Source of the DNA: HGM13006 sp900757695
GTDB taxonomy: Bacteria; Bacillota; Clostridia; Oscillospirales; Oscillospiraceae
Length of the DNA stretch: 64,000 nt
Assembly: GCA_959607825.1 (NCBI GenBank)
Contig: CAUHNW010000012.1
Span: 33,134-97,133 of the forward strand
Direction: 5' to 3'
Both the position numbers and the translations under genes were made by a program. Positions 1 to 7,814 of the stretch are shown one piece after another (within the stretch, counting starts at the first letter, position 1; each line of letters opens with the position of its first letter). A model generated the notes under the pieces. That model was given only the letters and a program-made list of their open reading frames with translations, did no database searches and was not told where the DNA came from.

Positions 1-71
1 TCCGAATCATAAAATGCCCGGCACATGGCAAGGTATGCCTCCCGATCTGCCGGTTCCATGGGGCGAATCAT
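1..71 (-). CDS. GNAT family N-acetyltransferase, N-terminus only (partial)
   Basis: Only the first 23 codons lie in the window; the gene runs off the left edge. The ATG at 71 sits 6 nt after the rpiB stop, so it is probably co-transcribed with rpiB. The visible peptide begins MIRPMEPADREAYLAMCRAF, which has the look of a GNAT acetyltransferase start (an IRPM..AD..AYL pattern ahead of helix alpha-1). GNAT enzymes move an acetyl group from acetyl-CoA to an amine, but no acetyl-CoA site or substrate clue is visible here. The assignment rests on about 20 residues and is tentative. Confidence 0.5.
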   Translation of the reverse strand, partial: MIRPMEPADREAYLAMCRAFYDS

Positions 72-77
72 TGTTCT

Positions 78-512
78 TCAGTCCTCCAGTTCCATAACTT
101 TATCGATTCTGCGCTGGTGCCGGCCACCTTCAAACTCCGTGGTCAGCCAGACATCCACGATCTCCAGTGCAAGATTCTGCCCAATGATACCGGCACCCAT
201 GGCCAGCATATTGGTATTGTTGTGGCGCCGGGTCAGGGAAGCCGACAGAGGATCCGAGCACAGTCCGCAGCGAATGCCCCTTACCTTATTGGCCACGATC
301 GACACGCCGATGCCGGTGGTGCAGATCACGATTCCCTTCTCGCACTCCCCGGCTGCTACAGCCTTTGCCGCAGGCCCCGCATAATCGGGATAGTCACAGC
401 TATCGAGGCTGTTTGTGCCAAAGTCCTTGACCTCATAGCCCTTTTCCAGCAGGTGCGCCTTGACCGCTTCCTTCAGCTGATATCCGCCGTGGTCACATGC
501 AATTGCAATCAT
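78..512 (-). CDS. rpiB: Ribose-5-phosphate isomerase B
   Basis: RpiB interconverts ribose 5-phosphate and ribulose 5-phosphate in the non-oxidative pentose phosphate pathway in the cytosol. The 144-residue protein has the usual family length. It shows the N-terminal ACDHGG motif (about residues 5-10), the catalytic cysteine in the ICTTGIG loop (about 64-70), the GLC segment and the HNNTNMLAMG substrate-binding stretch (about 97-106). The start is supported by AAGGAG 8 nt upstream. It follows the PHP phosphatase gene and precedes a GNAT gene on the same strand. Some RpiB/LacA relatives act on other sugars such as allose or galactose phosphate; no sugar operon surrounds it, so the pentose phosphate role is preferred. 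Confidence 0.93.
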   Translation of the reverse strand: MIAIACDHGGYQLKEAVKAHLLEKGYEVKDFGTNSLDSCDYPDYAGPAAKAVAAGECEKGIVICTTGIGVSIVANKVRGIRCGLCSDPLSASLTRRHNNTNMLAMGAGIIGQNLALEIVDVWLTTEFEGGRHQRRIDKVMELED

Positions 513-527
513 AATGATTTCTCCTTT

Positions 528-1328
528 TTATATCCGCTTTTGCAGCGGTTTTCTGCTTTTATACTGTGTAATATAGGAAAATCCGCACTGCCGCAGCAGC
601 TCCGTTCCCTGCTCCAGTCCCTGCGCCGCATGCTCCGGCACATGGGCATCTGAACCGATGGTGATCAGCTCTCCGCCCAAATCCCGGTATCGCCGGAGTA
701 TATATTCCGGCGGGTGCGGTTCCTTCTGGGGGCCAAGATACCCGGAGGTATTGAGTTCCAATGCCTTGCCCCGCTGCACCAGCGTTTTCAATATTTCCTG
801 CACCAGATCGTCAAAGGGCCGGAAGTCAATTGGAAATCCCGCCTTATCCCGCATATAGCGGAGCGGATAGGTCAGGTGGGCAAGGGAGTCAAAATAATCC
901 GTTTGGGAGAGCTTCAGCAGACACTGGAGGTATTCCTCCGCCAGCCGAAGGCACTGCGCTCTGGATGTATATTCGATCCAGTAATAGTCCATCCCCTGGG
1001 GAGTGTTATGCATAGAGCCCAGCACAAAATCGATCCCCGGCTCCGACAGCACCCGCTGGGCTGCCTCCGGCCGCAGAATGGCCTCCCCCAGCTCCACACC
1101 CCGGCAGATCTCCATATCCGGGAACGCCGCTCTGGCTGCCGCCAGCTCCCGATCCTCCGCCGCCCAGTCAAAGCTGTCGTCCGGCTGACCCTTTTCATCG
1201 ACGAGATCACAGTGATCCGTCAGGCAGAGGGCCCCGACCCCAGCCGCTGCCGCCGCCCGGCACATCTCCGTCAGCGGGTGGTCTGCGTCAAAGGAGCAGC
1301 AGCTGTGCAGGTGATAATTCACCAGCAT
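528..1328 (-). CDS. PHP-domain phosphatase, histidinol-phosphatase (HisK) type
   Basis: This is a 266-residue PHP-superfamily metal phosphohydrolase. Metal-ligand motifs are seen in order: HLH near the N-terminus, LTDHCD, GVELG, GSMHN, AHLTYP, ELNTSG and GSDAH near the C-terminus. Members of this size usually dephosphorylate L-histidinol phosphate, the penultimate step of histidine synthesis. No his genes are nearby, so another phosphoester substrate is possible. An in-frame ATG ten codons earlier lies inside gpsA; the ATG at 1328, 4 nt after the gpsA stop, is preferred because it puts the HLH motif at the expected distance from the N-terminus. It is probably translated together with gpsA. 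Confidence 0.8.
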   Translation of the reverse strand: MLVNYHLHSCCSFDADHPLTEMCRAAAAAGVGALCLTDHCDLVDEKGQPDDSFDWAAEDRELAAARAAFPDMEICRGVELGEAILRPEAAQRVLSEPGIDFVLGSMHNTPQGMDYYWIEYTSRAQCLRLAEEYLQCLLKLSQTDYFDSLAHLTYPLRYMRDKAGFPIDFRPFDDLVQEILKTLVQRGKALELNTSGYLGPQKEPHPPEYILRRYRDLGGELITIGSDAHVPEHAAQGLEQGTELLRQCGFSYITQYKSRKPLQKRI

Positions 1329-1332
1329 TGTC

Positions 1333-2334
1333 TCAGCCTTCCAGCCAGATCTCATCAATCTCGTGGCGCTTCTGACGGCGCATCAGGCCGCCAATGGCCT
1401 CCTGTACGTTTCCGTCGCCGTAGAGCACCTGATAGGCCGCATCCGCAATGGGCATTTCAATGCCGTATTTCTCCGCCAGCTGATGGGCAGAGGCAGTGGC
1501 ATAGTAGCCCTCTACCACAGCGCCCACCTTTTCCATGGCCTCCTTGGCCTTGAGGCCCTGACCGATATAGATGCCGCAGCGGTGATTTCTCGAATGCATG
1601 GAGCAGCAGGTAACGATCAGGTCGCCAACGCCGGAAAGCCCTGCAAAGGTCTCCTGCTTGGCTCCCAGCGCCACGCCCAGCCGGGCAGACTCCGTCAGGC
1701 CCCGGGTCATCATCAGCGCCTTGGTGTTGTCACCGCAGCCGGCCCCTTCCAGGACCCCTGCAATCAGTGCATAGATATTCTTCAGAGCCGCCCCCAGCTC
1801 CACGCCTACGATATCACCGCTGGCATAGACCCGGAACACGTCAGACATAAAGGCATCCTGCACCATGTCCACTACGCTGTGATCCTCACAGGCCACCACA
1901 CAGCCTGTGGGTACGCCCCGGCCTACCTCTTCCGCATGGGTTGGCCCCGAGAGCACCGCCACGGTAGCACCGGTAACCTCCTTCAGGATCTGGCTCATGC
2001 GCTTGGAGGTATCCCGCTCGATACCCTTGGTGACGGACACGATCACGGAATGCTCCGTAAGGTAGGGGGCCATGGCCTCTGCGGTAGACCGCACCGCAAA
2101 GGACGGAACCGCCGATACCACAAAATCCGCATCCTTTACCGCCGAAATATCTGTGGTCAGTGCGATCTCTTCCGGCACCGCAACGCCCTTCAGCAGAGCA
2201 TTTTCGTGGTATTCCCGGATATGATCTACCTCAGTCTGAGAAAAAGACCAGACTGTGACCTGATGTCCATTGTTATGGAGCAGGATCGCCAGAGCCGTGC
2301 CCCAGCCGCCGCTGCCCACTACTGTGATCTTCAT
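1333..2334 (-). CDS. gpsA: NAD(P)-dependent glycerol-3-phosphate dehydrogenase
   Basis: GpsA reduces dihydroxyacetone phosphate to sn-glycerol 3-phosphate, the backbone precursor of phospholipids, in the cytosol. The 333-residue protein is full length. The Rossmann motif GSGGWGTALA lies at about residues 7-16, TKGIE at about 106-110, the catalytic-lysine region ALKNIYALIAG at about 183-193, and the C-terminal helical domain follows. GGAGG 8 nt before the ATG supports the start. It sits 14 nt downstream of plsY, the acyltransferase that uses its product, so the two steps are coupled in one operon, as in many Firmicutes (der-plsY-gpsA). Confidence 0.96.
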   Translation of the reverse strand: MKITVVGSGGWGTALAILLHNNGHQVTVWSFSQTEVDHIREYHENALLKGVAVPEEIALTTDISAVKDADFVVSAVPSFAVRSTAEAMAPYLTEHSVIVSVTKGIERDTSKRMSQILKEVTGATVAVLSGPTHAEEVGRGVPTGCVVACEDHSVVDMVQDAFMSDVFRVYASGDIVGVELGAALKNIYALIAGVLEGAGCGDNTKALMMTRGLTESARLGVALGAKQETFAGLSGVGDLIVTCCSMHSRNHRCGIYIGQGLKAKEAMEKVGAVVEGYYATASAHQLAEKYGIEMPIADAAYQVLYGDGNVQEAIGGLMRRQKRHEIDEIWLEG

Positions 2335-2348
2335 AATGGAAACCTCCG

Positions 2349-3002
2349 TTACTTGGCTTTTTTATGGAGTGAAAATTTGTTTTCCGTCCCCTGCATCAGG
2401 CGCTGAATATTGCCCCGATGCTGGAAGACGATCAGTGCGCCCACACAGAACGCAAAAAACAGGCACACGGGATCCCGATACAGTACCCACGCCATGATTG
2501 GGAACAAGATTCCTGTGGAAATCGAGCCCACCGAGACATACTTTGTAATCGCCGTCAGCAGCAGGAAGGAGCCCCATACCACTACAGCGACCTTCCAGGA
2601 GATCATAATGGCGATGATGCCGCCGGACATAATGCCCTTTCCGCCCCGGAACCCGAACATACAGGGAAACATATGCCCAAGCTCACAGAACAGGCCCGCA
2701 ATATACTTGGCCCGCAGAGGCGTTACAACATCCACGCCGCCCCGTACCATCAGCCGTGCTCCCAGCATGCCCAGCAGTACGCCGAACACCGCCTTGAGCA
2801 CATCGGCCAGAATCACCAGCAGCGTCAGCTTTCCGCCGAACACCCGGTTGAAGTTCGTCAGTCCCGCATTGCCGCTGCCATGGGTGCGAATGTCATCCCG
2901 GAGAATATATTTGCTCACCAGAATGGCGCCGTTGGAGCAGCCCAGAATGTACGGTACTGCTGTAAGCAGCAGTACCCCGAGGATCACAAGGAGTGTACTC
3001 AC
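2349..3002 (-). CDS. plsY: Acyl-phosphate:glycerol-3-phosphate acyltransferase
   Basis: PlsY moves an acyl group from acyl-phosphate to position 1 of glycerol 3-phosphate, making lysophosphatidic acid in the membrane. The 217-residue protein has several hydrophobic segments and the family motifs GSGNAG (about residues 41-46), GHMFPCMFGFRGGKG (about 107-121) and a third motif with HRGN near the C-terminus. The start codon is GTG, overlapping the der stop in a GTGA arrangement, which suggests translational coupling. gpsA follows and supplies the glycerol 3-phosphate. The acyl-phosphate maker PlsX is not in the window. Confidence 0.94.
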   Translation of the reverse strand: MSTLLVILGVLLLTAVPYILGCSNGAILVSKYILRDDIRTHGSGNAGLTNFNRVFGGKLTLLVILADVLKAVFGVLLGMLGARLMVRGGVDVVTPLRAKYIAGLFCELGHMFPCMFGFRGGKGIMSGGIIAIMISWKVAVVVWGSFLLLTAITKYVSVGSISTGILFPIMAWVLYRDPVCLFFAFCVGALIVFQHRGNIQRLMQGTENKFSLHKKAK

Positions 3003-4333
3003 GCCTTGTCACCATCCTCTCCCTTCTGGCGGATGATCAGCTTAATGGGCGTTCCCTCAAAGCCGAATACCGCCCGCAGCTGATTTTCAAGATACCGCTG
3101 ATAGGAGAAGTGGAACAGCTTTGCGCTGTTGCAGAACAGCACAAAGGTGGGAGGCCGTACCCCGGACTGGGTAATATAGTAGACCTTCAGCCGGCGGCCC
3201 TTGTCGGTAGGCGGCTGTACCCGGGTGGTGGCATCTGCCAGAATGCTGTTGAGCGTACCGGTGGAGATCCGCATGGTGTTCTGATTGGCCACCGCATTGA
3301 TGGACTCATAGATCTTATCCACCCGCAGGCCGGTCAGTGCCGAAATAAACAGCACCGGGGCATAGGTCATATAGGCCAGCCCCTCCCGGACGGACTTGGT
3401 AAACTTGTCCATGGTGTGCGTATCCTTGCTGACCGCATCCCACTTGTTGACCACGATCATAGAGGCCTTTCCGGCCTCATGCACCAGTCCGGCGATCTTG
3501 GTGTCCTGCTCCGTTACGCCCTCGTTGGCATCGATCAGGATCAGGCATACATCGGCCCGGGAGATGGCATCAATGGTGCGCATATTGGAGAACTTCTCCA
3601 CACTGTCATCCACCTTGGACTTTTTCCGCATACCGGCCGTGTCAATGAATACATATTTGCCGTACTCGTTCTCATAGTAGCTGTCGATGGCATCTCTGGT
3701 GGTGCCTGCCACATTGGATACGATGACCCGCTCCTCCCCCAGAATATAGTTGAGAAGGCTGGACTTGCCCACATTGGGCTTGCCCACGATGGCGACCTTG
3801 ATGACATCCTCCTGCTCCTCTTCCTCGGTTTCCGGCGGGAAATTCTCCACGCACAAATCCAGAAGATCGCCGGTTCCATGGCCGTGGAAGGCACTGACCG
3901 GAATGGGATCTCCAAGCCCCAGCGAATAGAACTCATAGATATCCGGGTTGACCGGGCCGGTATTATCGCACTTGTTTACAGCCAGCACCACGGGCTTTTT
4001 GCTCCGCAGCAGCATATTGGCGATCTCGTGATCCGCCGCCGTGGGGCCGGTCTTGATATCGCAGACCATAACGATCACGTCCGCCGTCTCAATGGCGATC
4101 TCCGCCTGACGGCGCATGAATTTCAGCATATGGCTGTCCGTCTTAGGCTCAATGCCGCCGGTATCCACCAGCTCAAAATCACGGCCATTCCAGTCGCACT
4201 CACCGTAAAGCCGGTCTCTGGTCACGCCGGGGGTATCCTCCACAATGGCGGTACGCCGCCCGGTGAGTTTATTGAAAAGCATGGACTTGCCCACATTGGG
4301 CCGGCCCACAATGGCAACCAGTGGTTTTGCCAA
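2999..4333 (-). CDS. der: Ribosome biogenesis GTPase Der (EngA)
   Basis: Der is an essential tandem-domain GTPase needed for maturation of the 50S subunit. Two complete G domains are visible: GRPNVGKS, DTPG and NKCD in the first (about residues 10-120), and GKPNVGKSS, DTAGM and NKWD in the second (about 180-300), followed by the C-terminal KH-like domain. The frame is open from a GTG at 4342 that overlaps the Shine-Dalgarno sequence. TTG at 4333, 8 nt after AGGAGG, gives the family-typical beginning MAKPLVAIVGRP and is preferred, for a protein of 444 residues. It leads the der-plsY-gpsA operon. Confidence 0.95.
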   Translation of the reverse strand: MAKPLVAIVGRPNVGKSMLFNKLTGRRTAIVEDTPGVTRDRLYGECDWNGRDFELVDTGGIEPKTDSHMLKFMRRQAEIAIETADVIVMVCDIKTGPTAADHEIANMLLRSKKPVVLAVNKCDNTGPVNPDIYEFYSLGLGDPIPVSAFHGHGTGDLLDLCVENFPPETEEEEQEDVIKVAIVGKPNVGKSSLLNYILGEERVIVSNVAGTTRDAIDSYYENEYGKYVFIDTAGMRKKSKVDDSVEKFSNMRTIDAISRADVCLILIDANEGVTEQDTKIAGLVHEAGKASMIVVNKWDAVSKDTHTMDKFTKSVREGLAYMTYAPVLFISALTGLRVDKIYESINAVANQNTMRISTGTLNSILADATTRVQPPTDKGRRLKVYYITQSGVRPPTFVLFCNSAKLFHFSYQRYLENQLRAVFGFEGTPIKLIIRQKGEDGDKA

Positions 4334-4380
4334 ATTGGCCACCTCCTGTTATCTTTTATTTTGTGTCTACACAGACATTC

Positions 4381-4409
4381 ATTATATTATCTCATTTTTT
4401 CATGGATAA
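4381..4409 (-). promoter_or_regulatory. Possible promoter for der-plsY-gpsA
   Basis: The minus strand carries a perfect TATAAT at 4386-4381 with a weak -35 (TTATCC, 4409-4404) at 17 nt. It lies about 50 nt upstream of der and past the rpmF terminator. The -35 is poor, so this is tentative. Confidence 0.35.
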
Positions 4410-4427
4410 ATCAATCTATAAATAGCG

Positions 4428-4456
4428 AGAAAAAGAGCGGGGTCACACCCCGCTCT
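4428..4456 (-). terminator. Rho-independent terminator after rpmF
   Basis: A perfect 10-bp stem (AGAGCGGGGT / ACCCCGCTCT) with a 3-nt loop is followed on the minus strand by a T-rich tract (TTTTTC). It sits 10 nt past the rpmF stop. Confidence 0.85.
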
Positions 4457-4465
4457 ACTTTCAGA

Positions 4466-4651
4466 TCAGTCAGCCTTAACGGCGATGACCTCGCGTCCCT
4501 TATAGAATCCGCAAGCCTTGCAAGCTCTGTGGGGAAGCACAGGCTCTCCGCACTTGGGGCACTTGGCAAGACCGGGCACCTCCAGCTTCCAGACGTTGCT
4601 GCGGCGCTTATCGCGTCTAGCCTTGGATACTTTACACTTTGGTACGGCCAT
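4466..4651 (-). CDS. rpmF: 50S ribosomal protein L32
   Basis: L32 is a small structural protein of the large subunit. The 61-residue sequence is complete. It starts MAVPKCKVSKARRDKRRS, typical of L32, and carries a zinc ribbon, CPKC (about residues 31-34) and CKAC (about 44-47), so it is the zinc-binding form. It follows the DUF177 (YceD) gene by 45 nt, the widely conserved yceD-rpmF pair, and a strong terminator follows it. Confidence 0.97.
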   Translation of the reverse strand: MAVPKCKVSKARRDKRRSNVWKLEVPGLAKCPKCGEPVLPHRACKACGFYKGREVIAVKAD

Positions 4652-4696
4652 TTGGTGACACCTCCTTGGTCGAAAAATTGCCCGAAGGCAATGGGT

Positions 4697-5203
4697 TTAC
4701 TCCTTATCCTTCAACAGCTGCCCTAACACAGCCAAACGGGGATCGAGTTCTTTTTTGCAGTCGCAGGAGCCTTCATTGAGGTTTTTCCCGCATCGGGCAC
4801 ACAGGCCCTTACAGTCAGGACTGCAAAGCATCTTGGAATCCAGATTCAAAACAAAGGCGGTGTTCATGATATCATCAAGATCCGCACAGCTGTCCCGAAG
4901 CAGAAACGTCCAATCGTCTTCATTCTCTTCATGGGCCAGTTCCGTTACCAGCACTGCCGTTACCTGCTGCGCATAGGGGCGCAAGAAAGGAGCTGCACAG
5001 CGATCACACACACAGTGGAGTGTGGTCTCCATTTTTGCACTCAGCAGAAGAACACCGGCCTCATTCCGAACCTGTCCTGATACCAGAACCGGTTCCTGGG
5101 CCGGATACGCTCCGCCGAACTTGGCATCGGTAAAGTCCATGGAGAAGCTGAAAGGAACAATTCCGCCCGGTGTATGAATGATCGAGGCGAGATTCAGAAG
5201 CAT
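4697..5203 (-). CDS. DUF177 (YceD family) protein
   Basis: YceD/DUF177 proteins are encoded next to rpmF across bacteria and are linked to 23S rRNA accumulation and ribosome assembly; the molecular activity is not settled. The 168-residue protein has CVCDRC in the middle and C..CKGLCARCG plus CDCK near the end, a cysteine pattern that suggests a zinc site. An in-frame ATG exists at 5221, but AAAGGA lies 9 nt before the ATG at 5203, giving the family-like start MLLNLASII, so 5203 is used. It is the first gene of a two-gene operon with rpmF. Confidence 0.9.
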   Translation of the reverse strand: MLLNLASIIHTPGGIVPFSFSMDFTDAKFGGAYPAQEPVLVSGQVRNEAGVLLLSAKMETTLHCVCDRCAAPFLRPYAQQVTAVLVTELAHEENEDDWTFLLRDSCADLDDIMNTAFVLNLDSKMLCSPDCKGLCARCGKNLNEGSCDCKKELDPRLAVLGQLLKDKE

Positions 5204-5235
5204 AGTCAATATTCCTTTCATAGTCTGACCAAGTT

Positions 5236-5264
5236 ATTATATAGATTTTCCTGCCGGTTGTCAA
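5236..5264 (-). promoter_or_regulatory. Promoter of the DUF177-rpmF operon
   Basis: TTGACA (5264-5259) and TATAAT (5241-5236) are separated by 17 nt on the minus strand, a perfect vegetative consensus about 35 nt upstream of the start codon. Confidence 0.88.
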
Positions 5265-5306
5265 GGGAAAACATCAGAAAAATAAAACAATCCTTTGCGT
5301 GGGCCA

Positions 5307-5335
5307 TTGACACGCCGCCCTCCATTCAGTATCAT
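5307..5335 (+). promoter_or_regulatory. Promoter of the CmpB-like membrane protein gene
   Basis: TTGACA (5307-5312), a 17-nt spacer and TATCAT (5330-5335), ending 34 nt before the ATG at 5370. It is divergent to the DUF177-rpmF promoter. Confidence 0.75.
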
Positions 5336-5369
5336 AAGGGCATCTGCGATGATACAAGGGGGCCGTTTT

Positions 5370-6725
5370 ATGCGCTATTCCGGCACTGAGCTGCTGTGGC
5401 TGTTATTTCTGTATTCTTTTCTGGGCTGGGCCGCAGAAACCGCCATCGCCAGCGGCAAGCGGAAGCAGTTTGCCAACCGGGGCTTTTTCTCCGGCCCTGT
5501 GTGCTTTATCTATGGTATCTCTGCCGTTCTTATGACCATTGCCTTCGACGAACTGCGCAGCAGCATCGTCTTTCTCTTTCTTGGCTGCTGTGCCCTTGCC
5601 ACATGGATCGAGTGGTTTACCGGCAAGCTGCTGGAACGGATGAACCACAAGCGCTGGTGGGATTACTCCGGCATCCCCGGGAATTTTGACGGCTACATCT
5701 GTCTGCCCTACAGCCTGCTCTGGGGACTGCTGGGCACGCTTGCCGTGCGCTTCGGCAACGAGCTGCTTGTTGTGGTCTTCGGCTTGCTCCCAGCACTGCT
5801 CTCTCACCTTCTGGTTTTGATTCTAAGCGGGATCAGCCTTCTGGATCTGCTGACCTCCCTGCTTACGGTTCATCACGAGCGGAAAGCCGCCAAGGTCTCT
5901 CCCACGGACGCCATATTTACTTATGTATACCGCACCCCTGCCGCCAGCACCGAAAAGGCCGAGCAAATTCAGTCGGGACTTCGCAGCTGGACCTATCGGC
6001 TGGGCAGCGGTGTGATCGCCCGGGTAGAACGGCGTATGAATCGGGCCTATGATATGGAGACCGCCGATGTCTCCGATTCCGCCGCCCCCGAAAAGCAGAG
6101 CTGCGGCCCAATCCTTCTGTTTCAGCTTTTCTTCCTTGGTGCACTTCTGGGAGATCTCACCGAAACCATCTTCTGCCGGATCACCGCCGGTGTCTGGATG
6201 AGCCGAAGCAGTCTGGTCTGGGGCCCCTTCAGCATCGTCTGGGGGCTGGCCATTGCACTGGCCACTGCGCTGCTTCACCGGGATATCCATAAGCCCGACC
6301 GGCACATCTTCCTGATCGGCACGGTTTTGGGTGGGGCCTATGAATATCTTTGCAGCGTCTTCACGGAAATCTGCTTTGGCAAGGTCTTCTGGGACTACAG
6401 CGATATTCCCTTCAATCTGGGGGGCCGCATCAATCTGCTCTACTGCTTCTTCTGGGGAATCGCAGCGGTGGTATGGATCAAGGTCTGCTATCCCCGCATT
6501 GCCCGCTTCCTCTCCCGAGTCCCACGGCTTCCGAATCTGCTGATTACCATCTGTCTGATGGTATTTATGGCAGTGAATATGCTTATCTCCTCTATGGCCC
6601 TGATCCGCTGCGATCAGCGTGCCAATCAGGTTCCCCCGCAGCATCAGTGGCAGCAGGTCATGGACCGTTTCTTTGATGATGACCGCATGGAGATCATTTA
6701 CCCCAACGCCATTTCCACAGACTGA
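5370..6725 (+). CDS. Tandem-duplicated CmpB-like (PF06541-type) membrane protein
   Basis: This is a 451-residue polytopic membrane protein with two copies of the domain named 'putative ABC-transporter type IV, CmpB'. Copy one (about residues 8-130) has FLGWAAET, RGFFSGPVCFIYG and WWDYSGIPGNFDGYICLPYS. Copy two (about 250-375) has LGDLTETIF, RSSLVWGPFSIVWG and FWDYSDIPFNLGGRINLLYC. The function of the family is unknown, and the transporter name is not backed by an ATPase here. The ATG at 5370 follows AAGGGGG by 7 nt; the frame is open further upstream but that part overlaps the promoter. The C-terminal 30 or so residues are soluble. Confidence 0.82.
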   Translation: MRYSGTELLWLLFLYSFLGWAAETAIASGKRKQFANRGFFSGPVCFIYGISAVLMTIAFDELRSSIVFLFLGCCALATWIEWFTGKLLERMNHKRWWDYSGIPGNFDGYICLPYSLLWGLLGTLAVRFGNELLVVVFGLLPALLSHLLVLILSGISLLDLLTSLLTVHHERKAAKVSPTDAIFTYVYRTPAASTEKAEQIQSGLRSWTYRLGSGVIARVERRMNRAYDMETADVSDSAAPEKQSCGPILLFQLFFLGALLGDLTETIFCRITAGVWMSRSSLVWGPFSIVWGLAIALATALLHRDIHKPDRHIFLIGTVLGGAYEYLCSVFTEICFGKVFWDYSDIPFNLGGRINLLYCFFWGIAAVVWIKVCYPRIARFLSRVPRLPNLLITICLMVFMAVNMLISSMALIRCDQRANQVPPQHQWQQVMDRFFDDDRMEIIYPNAISTD

Positions 6726-6761
6726 CCCTCAACCATCCTATTCTATCGACCGGAGGCTCCC

Positions 6762-7727
6762 ATGAAATCCTTTACCATCACCAAAAATGACGCAGGCCAG
6801 CGGCTGGACCGTTTTATTGCAAAAACAGTCCCCCTGCTGCCGGCCTCGCTCAGTCAGAAATATATTCGTCTCAAACGCATCAAGGTCAACGGCCAGCGTG
6901 CCCAGCGGGACACCCGGCTTTCCGCCGGTGATCTGGTGGAGATGTACGTCAACGATGAATTTTTCGACACCCCAAAGGAAGAAAACGCCTATCTCACCGT
7001 CACAACGCCAAAGCTCAGCATCGTCTATGAGGATGAAAATATTCTGCTGGTAGACAAAAAGCCCGGCATGGCCGTCCATCCCCACGATGGGGCGGAATAT
7101 GGCCGCACGCTCATTGACCACATTCAGGCTTATCTCTACGCCAAGGGCGAGTGGAAGCCCCGGCAGGAGCACGCCTTTGCCCCGGCCCTCTGCAACCGGA
7201 TCGACCGAAACACCGGCGGCATCGTCATTGCCGCAAAAAATGCAGAGGCACTTCGGATCATGAACCAGAAGGTCAAGGATCGGGAGCTGGACAAGCGGTA
7301 TCTTGCCGTGATCCACGGCACCATGAAGCCGGAAACCGGCGAGCTACGGGGCTATCTCTTTAAGGATGCGAAAAAGAATCGGGTCTATGTGACAAAGCAG
7401 TCCCAGCCCGGCTCCAAGACCTGCATCACCAAATACAAGACCCTCAAAAAGCGCCGTGATCTCAGCCTCGTTGAGTGTGAGCTCATCACCGGCCGCACCC
7501 ATCAGATCCGTGCCCAGTTTTCCGCCGCCGGTCATCCTCTGCTGGGAGACGGAAAATACGGAAAGGCCGAGACAAAGTATGACCGGAAGTATCAGGCCCT
7601 CTATTCCTACAAGCTGACCTTTTCCTTTGAGACCGATGCCGGTATTTTGGAGCCTCTCCGTGGAAAAACCTTTCAGGTAGAACAGGTGGACTTTGTAGCA
7701 GAGTATTTCCCCGCGGATCCGCATTGA
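6762..7727 (+). CDS. RluA family pseudouridine synthase
   Basis: RluA-type enzymes convert uridine to pseudouridine in rRNA or tRNA. The 321-residue protein has an N-terminal S4-like RNA-binding segment (RLDRFIA through VKVNGQR-like KVNG, about residues 11-45). The catalytic domain follows, with the aspartate in the NRIDRNTGG motif (about 146-154) in place of the usual HRLDxxTSG, and then a GRTHQIR motif (about 244-250). The start ATG is preceded by GGAGG. The closest known relatives are RluC/RluD types; the target site cannot be told from sequence. Confidence 0.9.
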   Translation: MKSFTITKNDAGQRLDRFIAKTVPLLPASLSQKYIRLKRIKVNGQRAQRDTRLSAGDLVEMYVNDEFFDTPKEENAYLTVTTPKLSIVYEDENILLVDKKPGMAVHPHDGAEYGRTLIDHIQAYLYAKGEWKPRQEHAFAPALCNRIDRNTGGIVIAAKNAEALRIMNQKVKDRELDKRYLAVIHGTMKPETGELRGYLFKDAKKNRVYVTKQSQPGSKTCITKYKTLKKRRDLSLVECELITGRTHQIRAQFSAAGHPLLGDGKYGKAETKYDRKYQALYSYKLTFSFETDAGILEPLRGKTFQVEQVDFVAEYFPADPH

Positions 7728-7752
7728 AATACCCGTCCATTGATGGTAGAAT
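7724..7752 (+). promoter_or_regulatory. Putative promoter of the PMT gene
   Basis: TTGAAA (7724-7729), overlapping the stop of the pseudouridine synthase gene, and TAGAAT (7747-7752) are separated by 17 nt. A short CGCCG-T6-CGGCG hairpin follows at 7775-7790 in the leader. Confidence 0.5.
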
Positions 7753-7814
7753 AGGGGCATAAACCCGTAGGATCCGCCGTTTTTTCGGCGATTTGTTACT
7801 GGAGGTGCACATTG

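Noticed and set aside
2993..4726. A 577-codon plus-strand frame opposite der and rpmF
   Set aside because: It is the antisense shadow of der; all GTPase motifs are on the minus strand and the frame has no ribosome binding site.
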